Assembly (NCBI GenBank): GCA_002471845.1
Contig: DKQT01000020.1
Coordinates: 1 to 20,216 of the forward strand
Direction: 5' to 3'
DNA length: 20,216 nt
DNA from: Fidelibacterota bacterium UBA7301
Lineage (GTDB): Bacteria > Fidelibacterota > Marinisomatia > Marinisomatales > TCS55
The notes beneath the pieces were generated by a model. That model was not told where the DNA came from. It worked only from the letters and a program-made list of their open reading frames with translations, and made no database searches. Made by a program: the position numbers and the translations under genes. This document shows, one piece after another, positions 1 to 8,511 of this stretch; position 1 is the stretch's first letter; every line of letters begins with the position of its first letter.

Positions 1-53
1 CTATGGGTAGTATCGGTAAAGAAGGGGAACAGATCAAGCATTTTACGTATTGA
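1..53 (+). CDS. 3' end of an unidentified gene
   Basis: The frame starting at base 3 reads through to TGA at 51-53 and gives a C-terminus ending in GEQIKHFTY. A terminator hairpin follows directly, which supports this being the true end of a plus-strand gene entering from the left. About 16 residues are visible, with no motif, so the product cannot be named. Another frame is also open to a stop at about 55-57, so even the frame is not certain. Confidence 0.4.
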   Translation, partial: MGSIGKEGEQIKHFTY

Positions 54-56
54 GTT

Positions 57-92
57 AACTTTGCGAAGGTTTGGAACCTTCGCAAAGTTTTT
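57..92 (+). terminator. Rho-independent terminator of the gene entering from the left
   Basis: Bases 57-71 and 75-89 form a perfect 15-bp stem with a 3-base loop (72-74), and a run of five T covers 88-92. The T run lies on the plus-strand exit side, so the terminator serves the gene ending at 53. Reading from the minus strand (downstream of hemW) the hairpin is followed by AACTCA, without a U tract, so it would be a poor terminator for hemW, though the hairpin could still act as a 3' stabiliser. Confidence 0.85.
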
Positions 93-103
93 ATATCAAC
101 ACT

Positions 104-1237
104 TTATTCAATCATCATATCTACCGCAATCGCGTCTGCAAAGGCAAATCCGTCCGGCGTTAAAGTTAGTCTATCAGACTCCTTTATAAAATAATCCCCC
201 CACTTCGATTGGTTATGGTTGATTGAATTATTGACTACTTCTTGGTATAGCTTTGGGATTTTGGGGAGGTTTATGCCATCTTTGATCCGCAGGCCAAAAC
301 CGATCATTTCATTGGTCCTGTCCTTATCGGATAATGGGTAATTATCCTGGCGCGGCAATTTGTCGTCTCTCAATTTTTTAATATAGCCATCCAGGTTCCG
401 GATATTGGAAAAACGATTTTTCCCGTCAAACCCATGGGCCGAGGGGCCGTAGGCCAGGTAAAGGTCAATCTCCCAATAATGTAGGTTGTGTTTGCATTCG
501 AGACCACGCTTAGACCAATTGGAAATCTCGTATTGCTCGAAGCTATTATCCGTAAGTGTGGATTGGGTCAATTGATATATGTCGGCACTTTGATCATCAC
601 TGGGCATAGTGACTTTGCCACGATTTACATATTGGTAAAGTTGAGTTCCTTCTTCCACGGTCAGTGAATAGCAGGACATATGTTCCGGTTCCAAGTCAAT
701 GATGCGTTGGAGATCCCGTTGCCAGATTTCCATGGTCTGCCCTGGAATATTAAAAATGAGATCGCAGTTGATATTGTTAAATCCTGCTTGTCGAGCGGCT
801 TCAAATGTCTTGAATATTTCCTCCGGGCCGTGAATCCGCGTTAAAAATTGAAGCAGGCTTGGTTCAAGGGATTGGACGCCTATGGAAATTCGATTTACAC
901 CTAAATACTGGAAGGCCTTGAGGCGGTCCTCCGGTGCTTCACCGGGGTTGGCTTCTATGGTGAATTCAGTAACGTGAGACAGATCAAACTTGTTTTCTAA
1001 AATGCGGATCAATTGTTCAAGGTGATGGGGCGAGGTAAGGCTGGGGGTGCCGCCGCCGATGAAAATTGTATCAATAGTCCAATCGCTGGTATCCGTATTG
1101 CACAAATCAATTTCCTTGAGAAGCGCTTCAAAAAAAGCAGGAATGGTGTCGTCTTTGTCTGCCACAGAATAAAAGTCACAATACATGCACTTCACCCGGC
1201 AGAAGGGCATGTGGATATAAATGCCAGCCTTAGGCAT
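104..1237 (-). CDS. hemW: HemW-type radical SAM protein (heme chaperone)
   Basis: A 377-residue protein with the radical SAM cluster motif C13-x3-C17-x2-C20 followed by D-F rather than by a further cysteine, GGGTP at 61-65 (SAM binding), and an HNxxYW motif at 250-255. The CxxxCxxCxF pattern and HNxxYW mark HemW rather than true coproporphyrinogen dehydrogenase HemN, which has CxC at the end of the motif. HemW binds heme and is thought to deliver it to membrane respiratory enzymes in the cytoplasm. Length is typical for the family (about 380). It lies 15 bases downstream of the GroES-like gene on the same strand and is probably cotranscribed with it. The ATG at 1237 gives the usual N-terminus, with the first cysteine at residue 13. 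Confidence 0.9.
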   Translation of the reverse strand: MPKAGIYIHMPFCRVKCMYCDFYSVADKDDTIPAFFEALLKEIDLCNTDTSDWTIDTIFIGGGTPSLTSPHHLEQLIRILENKFDLSHVTEFTIEANPGEAPEDRLKAFQYLGVNRISIGVQSLEPSLLQFLTRIHGPEEIFKTFEAARQAGFNNINCDLIFNIPGQTMEIWQRDLQRIIDLEPEHMSCYSLTVEEGTQLYQYVNRGKVTMPSDDQSADIYQLTQSTLTDNSFEQYEISNWSKRGLECKHNLHYWEIDLYLAYGPSAHGFDGKNRFSNIRNLDGYIKKLRDDKLPRQDNYPLSDKDRTNEMIGFGLRIKDGINLPKIPKLYQEVVNNSINHNQSKWGDYFIKESDRLTLTPDGFAFADAIAVDMMIE

Positions 1238-1252
1238 GGGTGGCGCCGAGAA

Positions 1253-1633
1253 TTATTCGGCTAAACTGTGGAGGTCATCCCGAATAAGGATGAGGATGGC
1301 GGATTGGGGCACGATGAGGTAATCCTCATTTTCTATTTTGACTTCAATCGAGGCCTTATTCACAAACAGCGCCATGTCGCCTACCTCGGCCTGGGTGGGG
1401 ATATATTTCACTGTACCGCCATCATTGGAAGACCAGGGTTCATCAAGGTTGTCTTCGGGATTGCCAAGAGGTATTCCCGGGCCAACCTCCACCACAACGC
1501 CACTGAGAACTTCCTGTTTTTCAACCACACTGGGGGGCAGGTAAAGTCCCGCTTTGGATTTCTTTTCACCTTTATCCGGGCGAACAAGAACGCGGTCGCC
1601 CACCACAAGGATTTGTTTGTTCTTACTTCGCAT
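1253..1633 (-). CDS. Stand-alone GroES (Cpn10)-like protein with internal insertion
   Basis: A 126-residue protein. The N-terminal half follows the chaperonin-10 fold: VVGDRVLVRP near residues 10-19, then KSKAGLYLPP in the mobile-loop position, VLSGVVVEVGPG, and a C-terminal VGDMALFV with a final strand ending LILIR. Ordinary GroES is about 95 residues; here some 25 extra residues, including DEPWSS and VKYIPTQ, are inserted between the GPG turn and VGD. No groEL is adjacent. I recall similar stand-alone 'co-chaperone GroES family' proteins with a DEPW insert in Bacteroidota, with no established function. Whether it caps a GroEL ring is unknown. It is the first gene of a minus-strand pair with hemW. 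The Shine-Dalgarno sequence before the ATG is weak. Confidence 0.85.
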   Translation of the reverse strand: MRSKNKQILVVGDRVLVRPDKGEKKSKAGLYLPPSVVEKQEVLSGVVVEVGPGIPLGNPEDNLDEPWSSNDGGTVKYIPTQAEVGDMALFVNKASIEVKIENEDYLIVPQSAILILIRDDLHSLAE

Positions 1634-1740
1634 GGCAGAAATTAGGGTTGATTTGTGAAGGGGTTCAACATTATAGAGATAAATCTACAACAATTAAAAT
1701 TTATCTAGCTGTAATTTTTTGTCTGTCCGCTTTTGGAGGA

Positions 1741-1766
1741 GTTCTTTTGTATCTAGACAAAAGAAC
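1741..1766. repeat. Perfect 10-bp palindromic hairpin (CTTTTGT type) in the divergent intergenic region
   Basis: Bases 1741-1750 and 1757-1766 are perfect inverted repeats around a 6-base loop (1751-1756). The element lies in the 222-base gap between the divergently transcribed GroES-like and acetyltransferase genes. It contains the string TTCTTTTGT and its complement, which resembles dispersed palindromes I recall from proteobacterial and Bacteroidota intergenic regions. No U tract follows on either side, so it is not a classical terminator. The rest of the gap (1634-1740 and 1767-1855) is AT-rich and presumably holds both promoters, but no box could be assigned with confidence. Confidence 0.6.
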
Positions 1767-1855
1767 AGCGAAAAGTGGAACATGAAGAACAATCATCAAT
1801 TGAATAGTTATTATGAGCTCTTGTAAGAAGAATATAAAGAAGCGAAATTATAGGA

Positions 1856-2284
1856 ATGGATGTTTATGTAAAGATCGTAGAAACAGTAGCCGAAAAGGAA
1901 TCCGTCCTTTCGATTCGTCGAGATGTATTCATCCGCGGGCTAAATATCCCGAAACATATCGAAATTGATGAGAATGAAAATAATGCCAATTATGTCCTGG
2001 CAACCGTGGGGGAGACGCCTGTAGGTACGGCCCGCTGGCGGAAAACTGATGAAGGGATAAAACTGGAACGGTTTGCCGTGCTGGATGGGTACCGGTCCAT
2101 GGGCGTTGGAAGAATAATGACTGAATTCATTATAAATCAATTTTCAGGCAATGAACATATTTATCTAAACAGCCAGGACACAGCCATCGGTTTTTATGAA
2201 AAACTGGGATTTGAATCGGTAGGTCCAATGTTCCAAGAGGCAGGAATCCAGCATCAAAAAATGGTATATCCGAAGGGAGAATAA
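1856..2284 (+). CDS. GNAT-family N-acetyltransferase
   Basis: A 142-residue protein with the acetyl-CoA binding signature of GNAT enzymes: ERFAVLDGYRSMGVGRIM (about residues 71-88), in which R80-x-x-G83-x-G85 is the pyrophosphate-binding loop, followed by FYEKLGF at 113-119 as motif B. The family transfers an acetyl group from acetyl-CoA to an amine; the substrate cannot be told from sequence. The 5' part (SIRRDVFIRGLNIP) resembles ElaA/YjcF-type small acetyltransferases. It is separated from the ABC exporter by 84 bases, so it may or may not belong to the same transcript. The ATG at 1856 is the first in frame and gives full domain length. Confidence 0.88.
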   Translation: MDVYVKIVETVAEKESVLSIRRDVFIRGLNIPKHIEIDENENNANYVLATVGETPVGTARWRKTDEGIKLERFAVLDGYRSMGVGRIMTEFIINQFSGNEHIYLNSQDTAIGFYEKLGFESVGPMFQEAGIQHQKMVYPKGE

Positions 2285-2368
2285 AGAAAAGCAGTCGTTT
2301 TTCTATCATAAATTTCCACTTATATTCCATTTGATTTCAATCATTCAAAAGCCATAGAAATAAGCTCA

Positions 2369-4201
2369 ATGTCCGGTTCAATTTATAAGCGCATGGGTCA
2401 GCTCCTGTTCCATTTTTGGCCCTATATCATTTTCTCATCCATTTCAGCAGTCATTTTTGTATTGCTGAACAGTGCTTCCATGTGGCTTACGGCATCACTG
2501 ATTAATAATGTATTGTCTGATTTTGATAAGATTGTCCAGTCCCAAATGGAGTGGGCCTCCAAGTCCTCCCTGACAATGAATGAAAAACTGAAGTATTTGA
2601 CGAACTTGCTCATTTTGAGAGATACCCCCGCCGAATCATTAAAGATATTATGCCTGGCACTGTTAGGTATATTCTTCGCTAAGAATATTTTTCTGTATAT
2701 TAAAAATATTTTACTGCGGATCGTCGAGCTAAAACTGGTAAAAAATATTCGGGACCGACTCTATAAGCATATCCAGACCCTATCCTTGGGATACTTTCAC
2801 AAACGGCAGACCGGCTTAATCACATCCATTGTGATGAACGACGTGGAACAGCTCCAGGTGGCCCTGGCAGTTGTTTTTCAGCGCTTATTTGTTGAACCAA
2901 TCAATATTCTCACTTTTGTTACCCTCTTATTCATTATCAGTTGGAAGTTGGCTTTGATAGCCATTGTGATTATTCCCCTTGCAGGAATTGCCATCATAAG
3001 TATTGGCCGCAGTATTCGAAGAAAATCAAGGCGCACCCAGGCCAAGATCGCTGAGATAATGCAAATCCTGACTGAAACCCTTTCATCGATTCGAATCGTG
3101 AAGGCTTTTGTGAATGAAAAAGAAGAAGTTGAAAAATTCATTGCAAAAAGCGCACAATATTTTAAACTGCTTTTGAAAAGGGCTCGTCTTGATCTCATTG
3201 CCGGGCCGATAACAGAAAGTTTCGGTGTTATCATTGGTGTAGTGCTTTTGTGGTACGGGGGTATGGAAGTATTGTCTAACCGCGGTGTCAGTGCAGAAGA
3301 TTTCATCCGTTTTATTGTTATACTGTTTGCCATTTTGGGTCCCATAAAACAAATGAGCAATGTGAATATTAAAATTCAAATAGGTGCTGCTTCTGCCGAG
3401 CGTATCTTCGGATTATTGGAAACACCACCGGAAATTGTTGAAGATACAGATGCAGTTGATATCGGTGCATTTAAATCATCCATTGAGTTTGATCGTGTCC
3501 ATTTTGAATATAATGATGGTGATGAACGTGTTTTAGATGAAGTCAGTTTTAAGATCAATAAAGGTGAGATTGTTGCTTTGGTTGGCCCCAGTGGTTCCGG
3601 TAAATCCACTATCGCTGATTTGATTCCCCGGTTTTACGATGTATCCAAAGGTGAAATCCGCATTGACGGGCATGATCTGCGAAAAATAACTTTAGCATCC
3701 TTACGTGGGAATATGGGAATTGTCACCCAGGAGGTGATCCTGTTTAATGATACGATACGTAATAATATTGCCTATGCCCAGCCCGATGAGAGCGAGGAGG
3801 CCATTCGCCAGGCCGCTGAAGCAGCCAATGCCTTGGAATTCATTGAACAAACCCATGAAGAATTTGATACGCTGATTGGTGAGCGGGGGGTGAATTTGTC
3901 CGGTGGGCAAAAACAACGCTTGGCTATTGCCCGAGCGCTGTTAAAAAATCCACCCGTCCTCATATTGGATGAAGCAACCTCAGCTTTGGACACAGAATCG
4001 GAAAAAATGGTTCAAAAAGCAATTGAAACTTTAATAAAAGACCGTACCGCTCTGGTGATTGCCCACCGTTTATCCACCGTGCAAAATGCGGATAAGATTA
4101 TTGTCTTGGATAAAGGGAAAATTTTAGAAGTTGGAACCCATGAGGAATTATATGAAAAGGGCGGTCTTTACCGGCGCCTGTATGACATCCAATTTGATTA
4201 A
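2369..4201 (+). CDS. MsbA-like ABC exporter (membrane domain fused to ATPase)
   Basis: A 610-residue half-transporter. The first 340 residues or so carry six predicted hydrophobic segments, with a long first extracytoplasmic loop rich in charged residues after the first helix. The C-terminal nucleotide-binding domain has Walker A GPSGSGKST (about 406-414), the signature LSGGQ (about 510-514), Walker B VLILDEA (about 530-536) and the H-loop IAHRLS. Such exporters flip lipid A-core or other lipid-linked glycans, or export drugs. The eight-base gap to a run of five glycosyltransferase-type genes argues for a lipid-linked glycan substrate as for MsbA. The Shine-Dalgarno sequence before the ATG is weak, but this start gives a normal N-terminus. 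Confidence 0.88.
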   Translation: MSGSIYKRMGQLLFHFWPYIIFSSISAVIFVLLNSASMWLTASLINNVLSDFDKIVQSQMEWASKSSLTMNEKLKYLTNLLILRDTPAESLKILCLALLGIFFAKNIFLYIKNILLRIVELKLVKNIRDRLYKHIQTLSLGYFHKRQTGLITSIVMNDVEQLQVALAVVFQRLFVEPINILTFVTLLFIISWKLALIAIVIIPLAGIAIISIGRSIRRKSRRTQAKIAEIMQILTETLSSIRIVKAFVNEKEEVEKFIAKSAQYFKLLLKRARLDLIAGPITESFGVIIGVVLLWYGGMEVLSNRGVSAEDFIRFIVILFAILGPIKQMSNVNIKIQIGAASAERIFGLLETPPEIVEDTDAVDIGAFKSSIEFDRVHFEYNDGDERVLDEVSFKINKGEIVALVGPSGSGKSTIADLIPRFYDVSKGEIRIDGHDLRKITLASLRGNMGIVTQEVILFNDTIRNNIAYAQPDESEEAIRQAAEAANALEFIEQTHEEFDTLIGERGVNLSGGQKQRLAIARALLKNPPVLILDEATSALDTESEKMVQKAIETLIKDRTALVIAHRLSTVQNADKIIVLDKGKILEVGTHEELYEKGGLYRRLYDIQFD

Positions 4202-4209
4202 AGAAAAAA

Positions 4210-5322
4210 ATGGAAAAAAAGTTAAATATATTCTTCAGCAATTCAATTTCGGCCCATAAATGGGGTGGAGGGGAAAAATGGATGATTGGCGCCGCGCGCG
4301 GCCTTAAGGCCCGTGGGCATGAGGTTACCCTATCCGGGAAAGCCAATTCTGTTTTTTTGAGAAAAGCAAAAGATGCCAACCTTGATATTTTACCGCTCAA
4401 TATTTATGCTGATTATAATCTCTTTAAAATCTGGCATACAAAAAGAATCCTAAAAAGGAAAAGAGTGGATGTAATAGTACTGAACTTAAATAAGGATATC
4501 CGTGTGGCGGGGATTGCTGCACGTATGGCTAAAGTTCCTGTAATTATTGCCAGAAACGGGATTCAGCTTTTTTCCGATAAATGGAAACATAAAAAGACAA
4601 TCGGGATTGTAGATGGCATTATTACCAATTCAGAATCGATCCGCAATGCTTATAATACCTTTCCTTGGATGGCTCAAGAAAAGACGACGGTAATTTATAA
4701 TGGACTGAAAATGAATGGTATGGTAGAACCCGCTGATGTGCATACTATCTGGAATATTCCCAAGGATAACCTGGTTTTTGTGGCGGCGGGACGGTTAACC
4801 GGGCAGAAAGGATTCGACCTGTTGATCGAGGCCACCAGCCGCATGAATGGATCAGCAAGGCCCTTTACCGTTTTAATCGCAGGCATGGGAAAAAATCGCA
4901 AGGCCCTTGAAAAACAGATTGACGAAAGCCAATTAAACGGAAGTGTAAAATTGATCGGTTTTCAAAATAATTTACCTGCTATTCTTAAAGCAGCTGATTA
5001 TATCATTATGCCTTCCCGGCAGGAGGGAATGCCCAATGTGGTCATGGAAAGTATGGCTTTGGGAAAGCCGGTTTTGGCCGCCAATGTAAATGGTGTACCG
5101 GAATTAATGAATCATCGCAAAACAGGGTTCATTTTCGAACCTAGGAAGGTAAACGCAATTTGTAAAGCTATGGATTTTGCTTTGGAGAATTACGGCAGTG
5201 ATGAAATAGCCAATTGGGGATCGGCAGCTAAAAAACATGTGGAAGATCATTTCACCTTAGATACCATGATCGACCGCCTGGAATCATATTTTTTTGAGCA
5301 ATATGGCCAATCAAACCGTTAG
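4210..5322 (+). CDS. GT4-family glycosyltransferase
   Basis: A 370-residue GT-B fold enzyme. The N-terminal domain carries the WGGGEKWM segment near residues 18-25, typical of the acceptor-side glycine loop. The C-terminal domain holds AAGRLTGQKGFDLLIEA and the E-x7-E donor-binding motif E272...E280 in EGMPNVVMESMALGKPV. GT4 enzymes are retaining and use nucleotide sugars such as UDP- or GDP-hexoses; the exact sugar cannot be read. It is most likely a cytoplasmic, membrane-associated enzyme building the core or O-glycan. It begins 8 bases after the ABC exporter and its end overlaps the next gene by 20 bases, so it is translationally linked in an operon. Confidence 0.9.
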   Translation: MEKKLNIFFSNSISAHKWGGGEKWMIGAARGLKARGHEVTLSGKANSVFLRKAKDANLDILPLNIYADYNLFKIWHTKRILKRKRVDVIVLNLNKDIRVAGIAARMAKVPVIIARNGIQLFSDKWKHKKTIGIVDGIITNSESIRNAYNTFPWMAQEKTTVIYNGLKMNGMVEPADVHTIWNIPKDNLVFVAAGRLTGQKGFDLLIEATSRMNGSARPFTVLIAGMGKNRKALEKQIDESQLNGSVKLIGFQNNLPAILKAADYIIMPSRQEGMPNVVMESMALGKPVLAANVNGVPELMNHRKTGFIFEPRKVNAICKAMDFALENYGSDEIANWGSAAKKHVEDHFTLDTMIDRLESYFFEQYGQSNR

Positions 5323-6346
5323 CCAAGCTCGCTCTTTTAAAGAAAATCCACGCCACTATCCCCGAAAATTCCAAGTGGGGATCTATAATGCATTTTCCAC
5401 CCGACTGCCCTATAAACCACTGCCTAAAAATCCGAAAAAGATCCTAGTCCAGTCCCAGGAAAAGATCGGTGACGCTATTTTGCTCCTGCCCACCATTGGG
5501 GGACTTAAGAAACTTTTCCCGGGCGCAGTGATTAATGTTCTTTGCTCGAAGAAAAATGAACCCATCTTCAATGCTATACCAGTAGTGGAAAAAACCTTGG
5601 TGTATCGTTCAGGCCGTCGGTTTTGGCATGACCTTACGACAAACCAGTATGACCTGTTTTACAACCCCAAAGATCACCCTTCCATCACCGCCTTTAAGAT
5701 CGCTAAAGTGGTAAATGCGGGAGTGAAAGTATCCCTTGCCCATCCGCGCCATGAAAAACATTATAACCATGGACTAACGGTAACCAAATTGCGGCGAATC
5801 CTGGAAAAGAATGGGGCTATCCTTCAAGCCTACAGATTTGGATCAAAGATTGAGTCTTTTTTCCCCAAATTAGATCACGGGGTGGGGAAAAATAAAAATG
5901 AAATTTCAATCAACCTTTCAGCCGGGAGCGAGGCCCGGAAATGGTCTTTTCAAAACTGGGTAGAAATGATCGAACTTTTCTTAGGTCTTAATTCAGAACT
6001 CAGATTCAATATTTTCACCCAGGGGAATGAAGCTGAAACGGGAAAAAAGATTGCATCAAAATTTGGATTATTAATTGCCCTGTTTTCCGACTTGACTTCC
6101 ATTCTAGACGCCGGACAGATTATCCAAAAGTCCTCTATCCTGGTTTCGCCGGACACAGCCATGATCCATGTTGCGGATGCGGTAGGGACCCCGGTGGTGG
6201 GGTTATATTCCGGGGATGAGCGAAACGTAGAGCGGTATCGTCCTTACTGGGTAAAACATGAAGTGCTTCAATCGAAGTCCTTATCCATCCAGGCCATACC
6301 TCCCATTGATGTTTTCAATGCGGCTACGGGCCTAGTGCAGGGATAA
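5303..6346 (+). CDS. GT9-family (ADP-heptose LPS heptosyltransferase-like) glycosyltransferase
   Basis: A protein of about 347 residues with the GT9 pattern: an N-terminal KILVQSQEKIGDAILLLPTI block (the phosphate-side GD loop), LSAGSEARKW in the donor site, and a C-terminal SPDTAMIHVADAVGTPVVGLYS block. These mark heptosyltransferases of lipopolysaccharide inner core, which use ADP-heptose, although GT9 members may use other sugars. A TTG at 5294 in the same frame would add three residues; I prefer ATG at 5303 because it gives a conventional start codon, and both overlap the preceding gene. The next gene begins one base after its stop. Confidence 0.87.
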   Translation: MANQTVSQARSFKENPRHYPRKFQVGIYNAFSTRLPYKPLPKNPKKILVQSQEKIGDAILLLPTIGGLKKLFPGAVINVLCSKKNEPIFNAIPVVEKTLVYRSGRRFWHDLTTNQYDLFYNPKDHPSITAFKIAKVVNAGVKVSLAHPRHEKHYNHGLTVTKLRRILEKNGAILQAYRFGSKIESFFPKLDHGVGKNKNEISINLSAGSEARKWSFQNWVEMIELFLGLNSELRFNIFTQGNEAETGKKIASKFGLLIALFSDLTSILDAGQIIQKSSILVSPDTAMIHVADAVGTPVVGLYSGDERNVERYRPYWVKHEVLQSKSLSIQAIPPIDVFNAATGLVQG

Positions 6347-6347
6347 A

Positions 6348-7442
6348 ATGACCAAAGTTCTTTTTGAAAACCATCATCTTTATTATTTGCCTAATTTCAT
6401 TCCAATCATAGATGAAATGCGGCAGAGGGGCGGTTATGAAATTTTTACTTCAATTCCCTCATTGATGGAGTCCCAAGAAAAGGATATTTTTTATTCTGCC
6501 TGTGATAAGTTGAATGTAGAAACAGTGATCGGTTCCGATGAAAATTCCCGCATTGATAAACTGATACAATTGGCCTTTGATGTAGTTGTAGTGGGGAATG
6601 TGGGCCAGCTTAATCCAATCGTTCATTCGGATACTTTGGCCGTCATGGTTTACCATGGCATTGGCTTGAAACAATCCTATTATAATGATATTGATCAACG
6701 GATTGATTTGCGATCGGTTGAATCAGAATCGCGCCTTGATGAACTAAAATCACATGGGCATTCTAATTTGGTGCTCACGGGATTTACCAAATGTGATCCC
6801 CTAGCTACAACCAATGTTGATAATCATATTAACCTTGAAAAATTCGGGTTGAATCCTAACCAGAAAACGGTGCTATATGCCCCCAGTTTTTATCCTTCTT
6901 CTCTGGACCAATTGATACCCGTCCTTGGAAAACTGAGTTTTGAAATTAACATTTTAATTAAACTGCACAATTTCAGTTGGTATCAGGATCGCTATTTATA
7001 TCAGAGCAGGGCCATGGAAAAACTGGCCCGGGAATTTTCCAATATTTACCTGGCGCCGCCGGGGGATTATAATATCATCCCTTATTACAGGATGGCTGAC
7101 CTTTTGGTATCGGACATTTCATCCACCATGTTCGAATATTTATATCTCAACCGCCCGGTTATTATGGCTGAATGCTTTACACTCAGGTTAAAACACAGGA
7201 TTTTGAAAAAACGGTTTTTGAAGAAATTGGACTTGAAAAGGATGGAAGGAATTGATTTTGCCTTTCGCGTGGATAACCCGGAAGACCTCCCCGCCCTGAT
7301 TTACCATGGACTGGAATATCCCAGTGATTTGGAAAAGGAGCGCTTAGCCGCTCAGACAGAGTACCTGTATAAATCGGATGGTAAAGCCTCCGCCCGTCTG
7401 GTGGACGCCATAGAGAATAAATTAACCGGAGCTTCCATTTGA
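6348..7442 (+). CDS. CDP-glycerol glycerophosphotransferase-like enzyme (TagB/TagF family), copy 1
   Basis: A 364-residue GT-B-like protein with the recurring blocks of the Glyphos_transf family: MVYHGIGLKQSYYN, VLYAPSFYPS, ILIKLHN (in the position of the family's RPH block) and ADLLVSDISSTMFEYL, with S255-D256. In teichoic acid synthesis these soluble enzymes move glycerol-phosphate or ribitol-phosphate from the CDP-alcohol to a lipid-linked acceptor; in Gram-negative bacteria homologues add phospho-alcohols to capsule or LPS. The blocks support family membership strongly, but the donor is unknown. It sits between two GT9 genes, with one-base spacing upstream and a 4-base overlap downstream, so it acts in the same glycan pathway. 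Confidence 0.82.
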   Translation: MTKVLFENHHLYYLPNFIPIIDEMRQRGGYEIFTSIPSLMESQEKDIFYSACDKLNVETVIGSDENSRIDKLIQLAFDVVVVGNVGQLNPIVHSDTLAVMVYHGIGLKQSYYNDIDQRIDLRSVESESRLDELKSHGHSNLVLTGFTKCDPLATTNVDNHINLEKFGLNPNQKTVLYAPSFYPSSLDQLIPVLGKLSFEINILIKLHNFSWYQDRYLYQSRAMEKLAREFSNIYLAPPGDYNIIPYYRMADLLVSDISSTMFEYLYLNRPVIMAECFTLRLKHRILKKRFLKKLDLKRMEGIDFAFRVDNPEDLPALIYHGLEYPSDLEKERLAAQTEYLYKSDGKASARLVDAIENKLTGASI

Positions 7443-8431
7443 GGATTGGTGTTTTTTGTCCCAATTGGGTAGGGGATGGGGTTATGGCCCTGCCGTTCCT
7501 GAATGCTCTCCGCCGGGCAAATCCCAATGCCGCCATTATTATAATTTGCAAATCCTGGGTGGCACCCATTTTTGAAAATCATCCATCAATTAATGGTATG
7601 ATTTCTTTCGCTAAAAAAGACCTGACTGGATTTCGTGCAACCAGTAATGCAGGAAGAAGTTTGAAGGCCTTGGATTTAGATCAATTTTTTTTATTGTCCG
7701 ATTCTTATCGTGCTGCCTTCCTGGCTAAAAAGTCAGAGACAAAACATCGCATTGGCTACCCGGGGCAGGGACGGTCCCCCCTATTGACGGAGGTTATCCT
7801 ACGACAAAATAATAAAATGCACCGTTCGAACCAATACCTATTTTTATTGAGGGGTGAGCATCATGAACCCTTTGACAGAGGACCGGGGATTACCTTAAAG
7901 AGAATGGAAATAGAGTGGGCAAAGGAGGAATTGGCTAAAATTGGTGTGTCGAATGCCACTGCCTTATTTCCTTTTAGTGTTGCCTCGTCGCGCAGTATCC
8001 CCCAATTAAAGGTTTTGGAGATCCTAGAGAAAATAAAGGAAACCATTTTAGTTTTTGGCAGCGGTGGAGACAGGAAAAAAGCGGAAATTTTGGTGGAAGC
8101 ATCCGGCCGTACAAATGTTAAAACGGTGGCGGGACATTATGGACTCAGGCAAAGTATGACACTAATCTCACAATGTAAGGGTGCCGTTGCGTCCGACAGT
8201 GGATTAGGCCATATTTCAGCAAATTTAAGCGTGCCCACCGTTTCACTCTTCGGCGCCGGGGATGCCAGTTCAACAGGGCCCCTTGGTCAAAACACGACCA
8301 TCATAAATGAAAATGTTCATTGTAGTCCCTGTTTGAAAAATAAATGCCACAATAAAAATGAACCGCTTTTGTGCCTTAATGAAATCCATTCGGAGTTACC
8401 GTGGACCGTGTTATCAGAACTCAGTGGATAA
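7439..8431 (+). CDS. GT9-family glycosyltransferase, WaaF (heptosyltransferase II)-like
   Basis: A 330-residue enzyme opening with RIGVFCPNWVGDGVMALPFL, the signature N-terminus of heptosyltransferase II, and continuing with SDSGLGHISANLSVPTVSLFG and a cysteine-rich CSPCLKNKC...C tail also found in WaaF proteins. It likely adds a heptose from ADP-heptose to the inner core of lipopolysaccharide on the cytoplasmic face. The start is TTG at 7439, overlapping the stop of the preceding gene by four bases (TTGA); no ATG lies before the conserved block, so a TTG start is well supported. It is the last gene of the packed 2369-8431 run; an AT-rich 80-base gap follows. Confidence 0.87.
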   Translation: MRIGVFCPNWVGDGVMALPFLNALRRANPNAAIIIICKSWVAPIFENHPSINGMISFAKKDLTGFRATSNAGRSLKALDLDQFFLLSDSYRAAFLAKKSETKHRIGYPGQGRSPLLTEVILRQNNKMHRSNQYLFLLRGEHHEPFDRGPGITLKRMEIEWAKEELAKIGVSNATALFPFSVASSRSIPQLKVLEILEKIKETILVFGSGGDRKKAEILVEASGRTNVKTVAGHYGLRQSMTLISQCKGAVASDSGLGHISANLSVPTVSLFGAGDASSTGPLGQNTTIINENVHCSPCLKNKCHNKNEPLLCLNEIHSELPWTVLSELSG

Positions 8432-8511
8432 TTTTAGAATGGATTTTAGCAGAAATTCATTAATATAATCTTCATTAATTATTAATTAAAAGGAAATTAC
8501 AAGGAATCCGT

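Noticed and set aside
57..92. Terminator for the minus-strand hemW transcript
   Set aside because: The U tract exists only on the plus-strand exit; on the minus strand the hairpin is followed by AACTCA.
104..1237. Oxygen-independent coproporphyrinogen III oxidase HemN
   Set aside because: The cluster motif ends CxF rather than CxC and an HNxxYW motif is present, both marks of HemW.
1268..1645. 125-codon plus-strand frame opposite the GroES-like gene
   Set aside because: Low-quality sequence without motifs, and the minus strand codes for a clear chaperonin-10 fold.
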